Positions 35,995 to 36,102 of a DNA stretch of 36,102 nt are shown here, piece after piece. Every line of letters begins with the position of its first letter. Positions within the stretch are counted from its first letter, which is position 1. The position numbers were made by a program, and so were the translations under genes. The notes beneath the pieces are model-generated. The model was not told where the DNA came from. It searched no databases and saw only the letters and a list, made by a program, of their open reading frames with translations. The stretch comes from Aestuariivirga sp. (lineage in GTDB: Bacteria > Pseudomonadota > Alphaproteobacteria > Rhizobiales > Aestuariivirgaceae): positions 1 through 36,102 of the forward strand of contig NZ_JADCDA010000011.1 in NCBI RefSeq assembly GCF_020252405.1, read 5' to 3'.

Positions 35995-36102
35995 TGTTCG
36001 GGGACATGGGTAACACATTTGCCTGACTTTCAGGGAGGTGGGCGATGCCATGGGGAGCTATGTCGGTGATGGAGTTGAGGCGTGAGTTTTGCGCGTTGGC
36101 GA
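35995..36102 (+). mobile_element. Left end of an IS481-type insertion sequence (partial)
   Basis: TGTTCGGGGACATGGGTAAC near 35995 matches the style of IS481-family terminal repeats (family knowledge), and a transposase frame opens 50 bp later. The element continues beyond the window. A preceding GGGTAACAC at 35985 repeats the inner GGGTAACAC. Confidence 0.6.
36045..36102 (+). CDS. IS481-type transposase, N-terminal start (partial)
   Basis: Nineteen residues are visible, MPWGAMSVMELRREFCALA, which resembles the N-terminus of IS481-family transposases (MPWxE.SVM..R.EFV.LA). A GGGAGG ribosome site precedes the ATG. The gene runs off the window edge. Confidence 0.6.
   Translation, partial: MPWGAMSVMELRREFCALA

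Noticed and set aside
1..36102. CRISPR arrays, tRNA or rRNA genes, prophage or defence genes
   Set aside because: No regularly spaced repeats, tRNA-like cloverleaf or recognisable phage/defence proteins were seen by reading.

Overview
The window is GC-rich, gene-dense chromosomal DNA that looks like a Hyphomicrobiales (Rhizobiales) alphaproteobacterium. This is inferred from the DivJ/PleC-like histidine kinase, class I PHA synthase, ECF sigma/periplasmic metal-sensor operon, the family of GATCATGC/GCAAAAGTGGAAC palindromes between genes, and protein style throughout. No rRNA, tRNA, CRISPR array, prophage or replication origin was seen.

Layout. 1-2.4 kb: repeat-rich DNA, a two-TM hypothetical protein, a decayed glutathione S-transferase fragment, and a tandem-domain universal stress protein. 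2.4-7.6 kb: a DASS transporter (operon with the stress protein) divergent from a tightly packed set of two tandem M20 dipeptidases, an NTF2-like protein and a small ion-channel protein. 7.8-18.0 kb: the metabolic core. Ornithine decarboxylase and an NhaC-family antiporter read left. ArcD-type and AdiC/PotE-type exchangers, arginine deiminase, ornithine carbamoyltransferase and carbamate kinase read right from the same 283-bp spacer. Together they can take arginine to ornithine, ATP, CO2 and NH3, and then ornithine to putrescine, with exchangers for substrate/product swap: an energy and acid-resistance island.

18.2-24.2 kb: diheme cytochrome c, PHA synthase, an IS256-type transposase relic, aquaporin Z and an RhlE-type RNA helicase. 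24.2-29.2 kb: GlnE, then a four-gene operon of a four-EF-hand secreted protein, an ECF sigma factor, a one-TM protein (candidate anti-sigma) and a periplasmic metal-sensor-like protein. This operon is the best candidate for an under-described signalling system. 29.3-31.7 kb: a membrane PAS histidine kinase of the PleC/DivJ/PdhS type.

31.9-36.1 kb: a D-amino acid dehydrogenase with a terminator; a scar where a deletion appears to have removed the 5' halves of a LysR regulator and a divergent DUF1028 gene; a GFA-family zinc protein; acetylornithine deacetylase; and the left end of an IS481-type element running off the window. Several genes (two M20 enzymes, ArgE, DadA, ADI pathway, ODC) deal with amino acids or small peptides, but a shared regulator is not visible here.
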